In this document: positions 1-6,298 of the stretch, one piece after another
How the letters are laid out: the number at the start of each line of letters is the position of its first letter
How positions within the stretch are numbered: the stretch's first letter is position 1
Assembly: GCA_022508865.1 (NCBI GenBank)
Contig: JAFLUK010000046.1
Location: forward strand, 1-10,227
Length of the DNA: 10,227 nt
Direction: 5' to 3'
DNA from: Oscillospiraceae bacterium
GTDB taxonomy: Bacteria; Bacillota; Clostridia; Oscillospirales; Acutalibacteraceae
Notes under the pieces: generated by a model
Told to the model about the DNA's origin: nothing
The model's input: the letters and a program-made list of their open reading frames with translations, nothing else
The model's database searches: none
Made by a program: the position numbers and the translations under genes

Positions 1-1022
1 TAGTAGGGATTATCGGGGTTGTGATCTGTAGGGTCCCAGCTTAACTGTGAAGATGTTTTTATTTTCATTGAAGGGGGAGTGCCAAGAGGACCTTCTTTTT
101 CGGAATCAAATACCTTAACAACCGTTCCTGCCTTGCAGTTGTCGTAAATCCACTTTGTGTCTGCAATTGCAAGTCTAACACAACCCATTGAAACGCTTTT
201 TCCCAAGTTGTTGTAGTCCTGAACCTTTACAGAAGTAGGATCATTCATATTTTTATAGGGTACAGAGTGGAACAGAATATCTCCGTTAAACTGGGTAGTG
301 TATTGCCCGTAAACATTGCCGAAAAGGGATTGCCATCTGCTTTTGTATGCAACGTAGAATTTGCCTGTGGGCGTGCCGCCATTAGCACCGCAGGAGCATA
401 TCATTGCCCTTACAGGCACATTGTAAACACCTTTTTTGTTGTAGGTGTACACGGTTACACAGTTCTTTGTTCTGTTTACCTCAACATAATAAAGATTCTT
501 GCTGCTGTTGGATTTTTTGTTTTCTTCCAACCTTTTTTGGTTAGCGGTATAGGCTGTAGAAAAGGTCTTTGTGTTATTCTCTTTATTTTCCTTAACATTA
601 ACGGTGCAGCTTGAGCTGTAATAGCCTGCTGTTGCGGTAATTTTTACTTTGCCCTTTTTCAGAGCTGTCAAATTTCCCACAGGGCTTACGTGGACAATTT
701 TGTTGTTACTGCTTGTCCATTCTATGTGGTCAAAGGCCTTGTTTTCCTTTGCCTCTATATTCAGCTTGTGAGTTTCTCCGGCTTTCATAGAAAAATTTTT
801 TTCATTTAAGGTAAAAATATATGTGGAATAATCGGTGCCGTATGATATAGGGAGTACCTGTGCCTGTCCTGTGCCAAACCACTTGTCGCCCTGAAAAACA
901 TAAAGACCTCCGCCCACCGAAAGAGAAACAAGAAGCAGAAAAAATACAGCAAGAACAACCCTGCCGCTCTTTGTGTCAAGGTTTCTTTTCATATATCTTT
1001 TGTATCTTTTATATTTCTTCAT
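1..1022 (-). CDS. Membrane-anchored L,D-transpeptidase (Ig-like + YkuD), 3' end beyond window
   Basis: This gene encodes a cell-wall enzyme of the YkuD family. Such enzymes form 3-3 peptidoglycan cross-links or attach molecules to the wall from outside the membrane. I read 340 residues before the window edge cuts the frame. Residues 1-21 are rich in Lys/Arg and are followed by one hydrophobic segment at about 22-43, which suggests an N-in signal anchor. Residues about 70-145 resemble a bacterial Ig-like group 2 domain (WTSSN..., then GNLTALKKGKVKITATA). Residues about 178-305 are the YkuD domain, with His252 in ILFHSVP and the catalytic motif SMGCVRL, in which Cys281 is the nucleophile. The visible tail (WDPTDHNPDNPY) is Pro/Asp-rich. 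The start at 1022 is chosen because an AGGGAG site lies 6 bases upstream; Met11 has no such site. Its exact wall substrate cannot be read from sequence. The family call is firm. Confidence 0.93.
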   Translation of the reverse strand, partial: MKKYKRYKRYMKRNLDTKSGRVVLAVFFLLLVSLSVGGGLYVFQGDKWFGTGQAQVLPISYGTDYSTYIFTLNEKNFSMKAGETHKLNIEAKENKAFDHIEWTSSNNKIVHVSPVGNLTALKKGKVKITATAGYYSSSCTVNVKENKENNTKTFSTAYTANQKRLEENKKSNSSKNLYYVEVNRTKNCVTVYTYNKKGVYNVPVRAMICSCGANGGTPTGKFYVAYKSRWQSLFGNVYGQYTTQFNGDILFHSVPYKNMNDPTSVKVQDYNNLGKSVSMGCVRLAIADTKWIYDNCKAGTVVKVFDSEKEGPLGTPPSMKIKTSSQLSWDPTDHNPDNPY

Positions 1023-1028
1023 AAAAAT

Positions 1029-1034
1029 CTCCCT
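1029..1034 (-). promoter_or_regulatory. Ribosome binding site of the L,D-transpeptidase gene
   Basis: On the minus strand the sequence reads AGGGAG, 6 bases before the ATG at 1022. It fixes the start codon over the in-frame ATG ten codons later. Confidence 0.8.
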
Positions 1035-1072
1035 ATATGGACAATAGCCCACAATAACCTATTATAAAATTC

Positions 1073-1101
1073 ATAATACAATAAATTTTAATTTTTGTAA
1101 A
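1073..1101 (-). promoter_or_regulatory. Sigma-A-like promoter for the L,D-transpeptidase gene
   Basis: On the minus strand a -35 box TTTACA (1096-1101) and a -10 box TATTAT (1073-1078) are separated by exactly 17 bases. Each box matches the sigma-A consensus at five of six positions. Transcription would start near 1066 and give a leader of about 45 bases. The upstream edge lies 6 bases from the -35 box of the divergent promoter. Confidence 0.65.
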
Positions 1102-1107
1102 CAGAAT

Positions 1108-1136
1108 TTTGTAGTTTCCAAAAACTGTGGTATAAT
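1108..1136 (+). promoter_or_regulatory. Extended -10 promoter for the DUF5662 gene
   Basis: A perfect TATAAT (1131-1136) is preceded by TGG, giving the TGnTATAAT extended -10 form, which tolerates a weak -35 box. The candidate -35 box TTTGTA (1108-1113) is poor and lies 17 bases upstream. Transcription would start near 1143, leaving a leader of about 157 bases before the ATG at 1300. Confidence 0.6.
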
Positions 1137-1152
1137 AACCTCACGGCGTAAG

Positions 1153-1179
1153 CCAATGCTTTGCTGTGCAAACCATTGG
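1153..1179 (+). repeat. Inverted repeat / hairpin 1 of the DUF5662 leader
   Basis: CCAATG (1153-1158) pairs with CATTGG (1174-1179), and inside it TTTGC (1160-1164) pairs with GCAAA (1168-1172) around a TGT loop. Only one C-C mismatch breaks an 11-pair stem. It contains the first copy of the 12-base repeat CTTTGCTGTGCA. Confidence 0.6.
1159..1170 (+). repeat. 12-base direct repeat, copy 1
   Basis: CTTTGCTGTGCA at 1159-1170 recurs exactly at 1237-1248, 78 bases downstream. Both copies sit inside hairpins, but with different pairing partners: TTTGC/GCAAA here and CTGTGC/GCACAG there. Confidence 0.7.
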
Positions 1180-1209
1180 ACGCCCGGGAGAATATTGAAA
1201 CAAAAAATC

Positions 1210-1224
1210 AGGGCTTTCAGCCCT
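1210..1224 (+). repeat. Hairpin 2 of the DUF5662 leader
   Basis: AGGGCT (1210-1215) pairs perfectly with AGCCCT (1219-1224) around a TTC loop. On the minus strand the same stem is followed by GATTTTTTG, so it resembles a small intrinsic terminator for antisense transcripts. On the plus strand no T-run follows. Confidence 0.5.
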
Positions 1225-1236
1225 TCGGAATTCGTC

Positions 1237-1256
1237 CTTTGCTGTGCAGAGCACAG
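1237..1256 (+). repeat. Hairpin 3 with direct repeat copy 2
   Basis: CTGTGC (1242-1247) pairs perfectly with GCACAG (1251-1256) around an AGA loop. The second exact copy of CTTTGCTGTGCA occupies 1237-1248. No T-run follows, so it is not an intrinsic terminator for the DUF5662 mRNA. Confidence 0.55.
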
Positions 1257-1286
1257 TATATTAAACAATATAACAATAAGTCAAAA

Positions 1287-1292
1287 AGAGAG
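1287..1292 (+). promoter_or_regulatory. Ribosome binding site of the DUF5662 gene
   Basis: AGAGAG lies 7 bases before the ATG at 1300. It decides the start: the frame is open back to an ATG at 1156, but that codon lies inside hairpin 1 and has no ribosome binding site. Confidence 0.65.
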
Positions 1293-1299
1293 TGAAATA

Positions 1300-1836
1300 A
1301 TGGGAAGTGCAATAGGTCATTTCAAAACAATAACAAAGCATAGACACAAGGTAATCAGCCATTGCAGAAAGGCGGGTATTTTGTGGCAGGGGTTAAGGCA
1401 CGATTTGTCAAAATACAGCCCCGCAGAATTTATTCCGGGAGCAAAGTATTATCTTGGTACAAGAAGTCCCAACGAGGCAGAACGGGAAAAACAGGGATAT
1501 TCCATGGCTTGGATGCATCATAAGGGAAGAAATCGTCACCACTACGAGTATTGGACAGATATAAATCTAAAGACAAAACAGATTGACCCTGTGAAAATGC
1601 CTGCAAAATATCTTGCAGAAATGTTTTGTGACAGAGTGGCGGCAGGAAAAATATATAACGGAAAAAATTACACGAACCATCACCCTTTGGATTATTTTAT
1701 GAAGGGAAAGGCAAGACACCATATGCACCCCGAAACATCAAAGGAACTGGAAAAAATGTTGACTATCCTTGCTGAAAAAGGGGAGGACGCCGCTTTTGAA
1801 TATGTGAGAACCATAGTAAAAAAGGGCGAATATTAA
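1300..1836 (+). CDS. DUF5662 family protein of unknown function
   Basis: I recognise this 178-residue protein as a member of the DUF5662 family, found widely in Clostridia; no function is established to my knowledge. There is no signal peptide or membrane segment, so it is probably cytoplasmic. The protein is rich in His and basic residues. Conserved-looking blocks are FKTITKHRHKV (8-18), LRHDLSKYS (32-40), WMHHKGRNRHHYEYW (71-85), EMFCDRVAA (107-115) and HPET (143-146). The order His, His-Asp, His-His, Asp resembles the metal ligands of HD-domain phosphohydrolases. That is my inference and is not proven. Start 1300 is chosen for its AGAGAG site and because the family match begins near residue 6. 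It has its own promoter and a long structured leader. No terminator follows it, so some read-through into valS is possible. Confidence 0.85.
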   Translation: MGSAIGHFKTITKHRHKVISHCRKAGILWQGLRHDLSKYSPAEFIPGAKYYLGTRSPNEAEREKQGYSMAWMHHKGRNRHHYEYWTDINLKTKQIDPVKMPAKYLAEMFCDRVAAGKIYNGKNYTNHHPLDYFMKGKARHHMHPETSKELEKMLTILAEKGEDAAFEYVRTIVKKGEY

Positions 1837-1846
1837 TACAATATTA

Positions 1847-1875
1847 TTGACAATCTTCCTGATAAATGAGATAAT
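1847..1875 (+). promoter_or_regulatory. Sigma-A-like promoter of valS
   Basis: A perfect -35 box TTGACA (1847-1852) and a -10 box GATAAT (1870-1875, five of six matches) are separated by 17 bases. Transcription would start near 1882, giving a leader of about 80 bases. Confidence 0.75.
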
Positions 1876-1901
1876 CAAATAAATACCCATTAAATTAGGT
1901 G

Positions 1902-1938
1902 TATACATTGCAATGTGAGATTGTAATTGCTGTGTATA
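1902..1938 (+). other. Imperfect hairpin in the valS leader
   Basis: TATACA (1902-1907) can pair with TGTATA (1933-1938). Inside it TTGCAAT (1908-1914) pairs with ATTGTAA (1920-1926), with one G-U, around a GTGAG loop; six bases bulge on the 3' side. The stem ends 8 bases before the AAGGAG site. There is no T-box consensus and no terminator, so any regulatory role is unproven. Confidence 0.35.
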
Positions 1939-1960
1939 TGGTTAGTAAGGAGAATAGATT

Positions 1961-4660
1961 ATGGCAAAAGAAATGGCAAAATCCTACAACCCAAAAGAGG
2001 TTGAGGACAAAATATATGATTTTTGGCTAAAGGGCAACTATTTTCATGCACAGGTAGACAAGGACAAAAAGCCCTATACTATCGTTATGCCGCCCCCAAA
2101 CATTACAGGTCAGCTGCATATCGGTCACGCACTGGATTTGAGCCTGCAGGATACTATTATCCGTTGGAGAAGAATGCAGGGTTACAGTGCCCTTTGGTTG
2201 CCGGGAACAGACCACGCATCAATTGCCACAGAGGCTAAAATTGTCGAGGCTATGCACAAGGAAGGCGTTACCAAGGATGACTTAGGACGTGAAAAATTCC
2301 TTGAGCGTGCGTGGGACTGGAAGCGTGAATACGGCGGAAAAATCACAAAGCAATTCAGAAAACTCGGCTCAAGCTGCGACTGGGAGCGTGAACGCTTTAC
2401 AATGGACGAGGGATGTTCAAAGGCTGTAAAAGAGGTTTTTGTAAGACTCTATAATGAGGGAAAAATCTACCGCGGCAACAGAATGGTAAACTGGTGCCCT
2501 CACTGCGGAACATCAATTTCAGATGCCGAAGTTGAATACAAGGAGCAGAACGGTCATTTTTGGCATTTGCTGTATAAAGTTAAAGAAACAGGAGAATATC
2601 TTGAAATTGCGACTACACGTCCTGAAACTATGCTGGGTGACACTGCTGTTGCAATTAACGAGGCCGACGAGAGATATAAACATCTGCACGGTTTTCACGT
2701 TATTTTGCCTCTTCTTAATAAGGAAATTCCTATTGTTTGCGATGAGCACGCAGATATGGAAAAGGGTACAGGCGTAGTAAAAATCACACCTGCACATGAC
2801 CCTAATGACTTTGAGGTTGGACAAAGATGTAATCTTCCCATTGTTCGTTGCTTTACATATGACGGTCATATGACAGGGGAGGCTGATGTTGCAGAATATG
2901 AAGAGCTAAAGGCAAAGGGTCAGCTTGCAGAAAATGAACCGGAGGTTCTTGACTGCGGAAAATATGCAGGCATGACAACAGAAGAAGCAAGAAAAGTAAT
3001 CCTTGCTGATTTGCGGACTATTGGCGCATTAAAGGAAACAGAGGATTTGACCCACGATGTTGGTACCTGCTACCGTTGCCACACTACGATTGAACCAATG
3101 GTTTCAAAGCAGTGGTTTGTAAAAATGGCTCCTCTTGCAAAACCTGCAATTGAATGCGTTAAGGATGGCAAGACAAAATTTATTCCGGAACGATTTGAAA
3201 AGGTTTATTTCCATTGGATGGAAAATATCAAGGATTGGTGTATTTCACGTCAACTTTGGTGGGGACACAGAATTCCTGCATGGTACTGCGACGATTGCGG
3301 TGAAATTACTGTTTCAAAGGATGAGGTTCATACCTGTTCAAAGTGCGGAAGCACTCACATTCACCAGGACGAGGACACTCTGGACACATGGTTCAGTTCT
3401 GCACTCTGGCCTTTCTCAACATTAGGCTGGCCGGACAAAACTCCTGAACTTGAATATTTTTATCCAACAAACACACTTGTAACGGGCTATGACATTATTT
3501 TCTTCTGGGTTGCAAGAATGATTTTCTCCGCATGCGAACAGACAGGAGTACAGCCCTTTGATACAGTTTTTATTCACGGTATTGTAAGAGATGAGTTGGG
3601 ACGCAAAATGTCAAAATCCCTTGGCAACGGACCTGACCCTCTAGAAGTAATATCAAAATACGGCGCAGATGCACTGAGATTTCTTCTTGTAACAGGTAAC
3701 TCTCCCGGAAATGACATAAGATATTCCGAGAAAAGAATAGAGTCCTGCTCAAACTTTGCCAATAAGCTTTGGAACGCATCTCGCTATGTTCATATGAATA
3801 TTGACGACTATAATGTTAAGAATGAGCTTCCAAATACACTGGAAACAGAGGACAAGTGGATTCTTGATACCCTCAACAATGTGGCAAAAGAGGTTACGGA
3901 AAATCTTGAAAAGTTTGAACTTGGTATAGCACTTTCAAAGATTTATGACTTTATCTGGAACAGCTACTGTGACTGGTATATTGAGCTTTGCAAGGCAAGA
4001 CTTCAGAGCGAGGGAGAAACAGCGCAGAATGCACGTCAGGTGCTTATATATGTACTTGACAAAATCCTTAAATTGCTCCACCCATTTATGCCCTTTATCA
4101 CAGAGGAAATATGGCAAACCATTCCTCACGATACAGACGGGGAAGCACTTATGGTTGAAAAATATCCCGAATTTTCAGAAGAACTTTGTTTCCCACAGGA
4201 AGCAGAGGAAATGAAAAAGGTTATGGAGGCTATTACGGCAATTCGTACACAGCGTAACGAAATGAATGTTCCGCCGTCAAAGAAGGCAAAGCTTTACATT
4301 GCAACAGCAATTCCGCAGACCTTTAAGAATGGGGACAAGTTCTTTATTAAGCTTGCATCTGCAAGTGAGGTGGAAATCAGCGATTCCTTTGATATTGACG
4401 GTGCAGTAACCGTTGTTACGGGAGATGCCAAAATTTATATTCCAATGGACGAACTTGTTGACAAGGAAGCAGAACTTCAAAGACTTAACAAGGAGCTTAA
4501 ACAGGTTGAAAAAATGCTTGCACAGGACGAGGGCAAGCTGAACAATCAGGGCTTTATGAGCAAGGCTCCCGAAAAGGTTATTGAAAAAATCAAGGGACAG
4601 GCAGAAAAGGAAAGAGAAAAAATCGCCCTTATCAATGCAGCCATTGAAGCTTTGAAATAA
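1961..4660 (+). CDS. valS: Valyl-tRNA synthetase
   Basis: This cytoplasmic class I aminoacyl-tRNA synthetase charges tRNA-Val with valine and hydrolyses mischarged Thr-tRNA. The 899-residue length is normal for the bacterial family. The ATP-binding HIGH motif is at 53-56 (PPPNITGQLHIGHAL) and KMSKS is at 549-553. The editing (CP1) domain shows TTRPETMLGDTAVAI and GTGVVKITPAHDPNDFEVG. DTWFSSALWP at 475-484 is typical of ValS. Cysteine pairs that could bind zinc are at 179/182, 370/373, 443/446 and 459/462. The C-terminal 65 or so residues form the usual tRNA-binding coiled coil. The start has AAGGAG 8 bases upstream; Met5 is a poorer alternative. The gene has its own promoter, no visible T-box leader, and a strong terminator, so it appears monocistronic. 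No folC follows, although that partner is common elsewhere in Firmicutes. Confidence 0.98.
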   Translation: MAKEMAKSYNPKEVEDKIYDFWLKGNYFHAQVDKDKKPYTIVMPPPNITGQLHIGHALDLSLQDTIIRWRRMQGYSALWLPGTDHASIATEAKIVEAMHKEGVTKDDLGREKFLERAWDWKREYGGKITKQFRKLGSSCDWERERFTMDEGCSKAVKEVFVRLYNEGKIYRGNRMVNWCPHCGTSISDAEVEYKEQNGHFWHLLYKVKETGEYLEIATTRPETMLGDTAVAINEADERYKHLHGFHVILPLLNKEIPIVCDEHADMEKGTGVVKITPAHDPNDFEVGQRCNLPIVRCFTYDGHMTGEADVAEYEELKAKGQLAENEPEVLDCGKYAGMTTEEARKVILADLRTIGALKETEDLTHDVGTCYRCHTTIEPMVSKQWFVKMAPLAKPAIECVKDGKTKFIPERFEKVYFHWMENIKDWCISRQLWWGHRIPAWYCDDCGEITVSKDEVHTCSKCGSTHIHQDEDTLDTWFSSALWPFSTLGWPDKTPELEYFYPTNTLVTGYDIIFFWVARMIFSACEQTGVQPFDTVFIHGIVRDELGRKMSKSLGNGPDPLEVISKYGADALRFLLVTGNSPGNDIRYSEKRIESCSNFANKLWNASRYVHMNIDDYNVKNELPNTLETEDKWILDTLNNVAKEVTENLEKFELGIALSKIYDFIWNSYCDWYIELCKARLQSEGETAQNARQVLIYVLDKILKLLHPFMPFITEEIWQTIPHDTDGEALMVEKYPEFSEELCFPQEAEEMKKVMEAITAIRTQRNEMNVPPSKKAKLYIATAIPQTFKNGDKFFIKLASASEVEISDSFDIDGAVTVVTGDAKIYIPMDELVDKEAELQRLNKELKQVEKMLAQDEGKLNNQGFMSKAPEKVIEKIKGQAEKEREKIALINAAIEALK

Positions 4661-4672
4661 TTAAAAACACCA

Positions 4673-4715
4673 AAAAAGCCGAGAGGAATTATTTGTAAAA
4701 TCCTCTCGGCTTTTT
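4673..4715. terminator. Bidirectional intrinsic terminator between valS and mtnN
   Basis: The 15-base arms 4673-4687 and 4701-4715 are perfect complements (AAAAAGCCGAGAGGA / TCCTCTCGGCTTTTT) around a 13-base loop. The GC core is flanked by A-runs and T-runs on both sides, so it can stop valS transcripts rightward and rsmE-mtnN transcripts leftward. It begins 12 bases after the valS stop codon. Confidence 0.95.
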
Positions 4716-4746
4716 AAATTGTTAAGATAAACTATTAAGAAAAATT

Positions 4747-5436
4747 TTAAGCTAAAAATTCTGTCATAACCTTGATTGAATTTTCTGCGGCCAGAACACG
4801 GAATTTTTCAAAATCTACAAATTCGTTGTTGTTAAAGTCGTCGCTTATAGAACGGAGAACTGCAAAAGGCACCTTGTTTCTGTAGCAAACCTGACCAACT
4901 GCACCGCCCTCCATTTCACAGCAAAGGGCATTAAATTCATCTGCAATAAACTTTCTTCTTTCAATGCTTGCAACAAAGGTGTCGCCGGTGGCAACTCTGC
5001 CCAGCTTTGTGTTTACATTCTTTAGCACCTTGCAGCAATCAAAAAGTTTTTCATAGGTAGCTTTGTCAGCAGGAATGTCAATTCTCTTTTCGTCTGTGTA
5101 CCATATTTCACCTCTGGGGTCGCCCATTTCAGTACCGTCCATATCGTGTTGAACACAGTCTTTTGATACCACTATGTCACCGATTTTCAAATCTTTAGAA
5201 AGACTGCCTGCAATACCCGAGTTTATAATCACATCAGGGTTGTAGCGGTCAATCATAATCTGTGTTCCGATTGCCGCATTTACCTTGCCAATGCCGCATT
5301 CCAGCAGTACAACATCTTTATTGTTGATTTTACCGCTTATAAAGTCAAGACCTGCATAGGTGTTTTTTTTGTACTCATTCATAAGTGTCTTTAGCCCGTC
5401 AACCTCAATTTTCAGGGCGCATATAATTCCTGTCAT
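4747..5436 (-). CDS. mtnN: 5'-methylthioadenosine/S-adenosylhomocysteine nucleosidase
   Basis: This cytoplasmic enzyme removes adenine from methylthioadenosine and S-adenosylhomocysteine, feeding methionine salvage and relieving product inhibition of methyltransferases. The 229-residue length fits the PNP/UDP-phosphorylase-like MtnN family (E. coli enzyme 232). The start MTGIICALKIEVDGL places Glu11 where E. coli has catalytic Glu12. Conserved GIGKVNAA (48-55) and NSGIAGSL (72-79) follow. EMEGGAVGQVC places Glu176 at the ribose-binding Glu174 position of E. coli, and RSISDDFNNN places Asp199 at catalytic Asp197. The start has AGAGGA 6 bases upstream. It is the second gene of an operon, 26 bases after rsmE, and ends before the shared terminator. 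A related futalosine hydrolase is possible in principle, but MtnN fits better on length and motifs. Confidence 0.92.
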   Translation of the reverse strand: MTGIICALKIEVDGLKTLMNEYKKNTYAGLDFISGKINNKDVVLLECGIGKVNAAIGTQIMIDRYNPDVIINSGIAGSLSKDLKIGDIVVSKDCVQHDMDGTEMGDPRGEIWYTDEKRIDIPADKATYEKLFDCCKVLKNVNTKLGRVATGDTFVASIERRKFIADEFNALCCEMEGGAVGQVCYRNKVPFAVLRSISDDFNNNEFVDFEKFRVLAAENSIKVMTEFLA

Positions 5437-5462
5437 AGCTGTTCCTCTTTTCTTTACTTGGG

Positions 5463-6185
5463 TTATTCCATATTTTCTGTCTCGTACATTATTGTTGTAA
5501 GGGCAACCAGCGGTGCAGTTTCTGCACGCAAAATTCGTTTGCCCAGTGTTGCTTTTCTGCCGTCGTTATCTGTTACAAGGCTGACTTCTTCACTGCTAAA
5601 GCCGCCCTCGCTGCCAATAAAAATACTTATTTCCTTTGGTCTGCTCTCCAAAACAGATTTAAGGCTGTCGCCCCCCAATTCGTAGAAAATCACCTTTTCT
5701 CCCCTTGCGGATAATACGGCTTCCTTAAAGGAAATACACTCCTGCACCTTTGGTATAATTCCCCTGCCGCTTTGCATTGCGGCCTGTTTTGCAATCTTTT
5801 GCCAGCGTGGTATTTTCTTTGATAAGGATTTTTTGTCGGGACGGCTTACACATCGTGAGGATATTACAGGGACAATTTCCGTAACTCCGATTTCCACTGA
5901 TTTTTGAATAATCAGTTCCATTTTATCCCCTTTGGGAAGTGCCTGATACAGTGTTACCTTAACGTCAGGCTCAGCAACGCTCATTTCCCTTGATATAACA
6001 GAGAGGTCTACCATATCACCCTCTGTATTTTCCACAACGCAGTTGTAAATTGTACCGCTTGGGGAACACAGGGTCAGTTCTTCGCCCTTGTTCATTCTCA
6101 GACTTTTGATTATGTGTCTGCCGTCCTCACCGGACAGTGTGTATTCATTTGTTATAATTTCTTCATCAACAAAAAAATGTGGCAT
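5463..6185 (-). CDS. rsmE: 16S rRNA (uracil(1498)-N(3))-methyltransferase
   Basis: RsmE is a SPOUT-class (knotted) methyltransferase that uses S-adenosylmethionine to methylate N3 of U1498 in 16S rRNA within the 30S subunit. The 240-residue length is normal. The N-terminal part is the PUA-like RNA-binding domain (HIIKSLRM at 24-31). It is followed by the signature ALPKGDKMELIIQKS (82-96) and RWQKIAKQAAMQSGR (127-141). The cofactor-binding knot shows FIGSEGGFS (189-197) and LGKRILRAETA (214-224). AGAGGG lies upstream of the ATG. In many Firmicutes rsmE follows prmA; here it leads an operon with mtnN instead, which links a SAM user with an enzyme that clears its by-product. Expression is probably driven by the promoter at 6211-6239. 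Confidence 0.95.
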   Translation of the reverse strand: MPHFFVDEEIITNEYTLSGEDGRHIIKSLRMNKGEELTLCSPSGTIYNCVVENTEGDMVDLSVISREMSVAEPDVKVTLYQALPKGDKMELIIQKSVEIGVTEIVPVISSRCVSRPDKKSLSKKIPRWQKIAKQAAMQSGRGIIPKVQECISFKEAVLSARGEKVIFYELGGDSLKSVLESRPKEISIFIGSEGGFSSEEVSLVTDNDGRKATLGKRILRAETAPLVALTTIMYETENME

Positions 6186-6210
6186 AGCAAAGAACCCTCT
6201 TTCCTATAAT

Positions 6211-6239
6211 AATATAACAGAACGCCGATTTAATTGCAA
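6211..6239 (-). promoter_or_regulatory. Sigma-A-like promoter of rsmE-mtnN
   Basis: On the minus strand TTGCAA (6234-6239, four of six matches) and TATATT (6211-6216, five of six) are separated by 17 bases. Transcription would start near 6204, giving a leader of about 20 bases before the rsmE ATG. Confidence 0.55.
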
Positions 6240-6240
6240 T

Positions 6241-6250
6241 AACAATTGTT
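6241..6250. promoter_or_regulatory. Perfect palindrome between rsmE and pncC, operator candidate
   Basis: AACAATTGTT is its own reverse complement. It sits between the two divergent genes, one base beyond the -35 box of the rsmE promoter. A small dimeric regulator could bind here, but the sequence is AT-rich and a 10-base palindrome can arise by chance. I do not recognise it as a known operator. Confidence 0.25.
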
Positions 6251-6286
6251 TTTTGAAATTATTATGCTATGAGTAATTATAGAAAC

Positions 6287-6291
6287 AGAGG
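6287..6291 (+). promoter_or_regulatory. Ribosome binding site of pncC
   Basis: AGAGG lies 7 bases before the ATG at 6299. An in-frame ATG at 6269 has only an AT-rich upstream stretch, so 6299 is the better start. Confidence 0.7.
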
Positions 6292-6298
6292 TGTAATT

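Noticed and set aside
267..614. 115-codon open frame on the plus strand
   Set aside because: It lies wholly antisense to the YkuD and Ig-like coding sequence, which has clear motifs. It has no ribosome binding site or recognisable domain.
1143..1190. Resemblance to the c-di-GMP-I (GEMM) riboswitch: GCAAACC followed by GGACGC
   Set aside because: The two blocks are only three bases apart, leaving no room for the tetraloop stem. The AAAGCC and second-stem (tetraloop receptor) parts are missing.
1156..1299. Upstream in-frame extension of the DUF5662 gene from an ATG at 1156
   Set aside because: The extra 48 codons translate the hairpin region, the ATG has no ribosome binding site, and the family match starts after residue 5 of the shorter form. 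The start at 1300 has AGAGAG at a good distance.
1828..1845. AATATT...AATATT as a terminator after the DUF5662 gene
   Set aside because: The stem is AT-only, with no GC core and no following T-run, so it cannot be an efficient intrinsic terminator.
6269..6298. Earlier ATG of pncC at 6269
   Set aside because: No ribosome binding site precedes it. The ATG at 6299 has AGAGG 7 bases upstream, and the earlier ten residues add nothing family-like.
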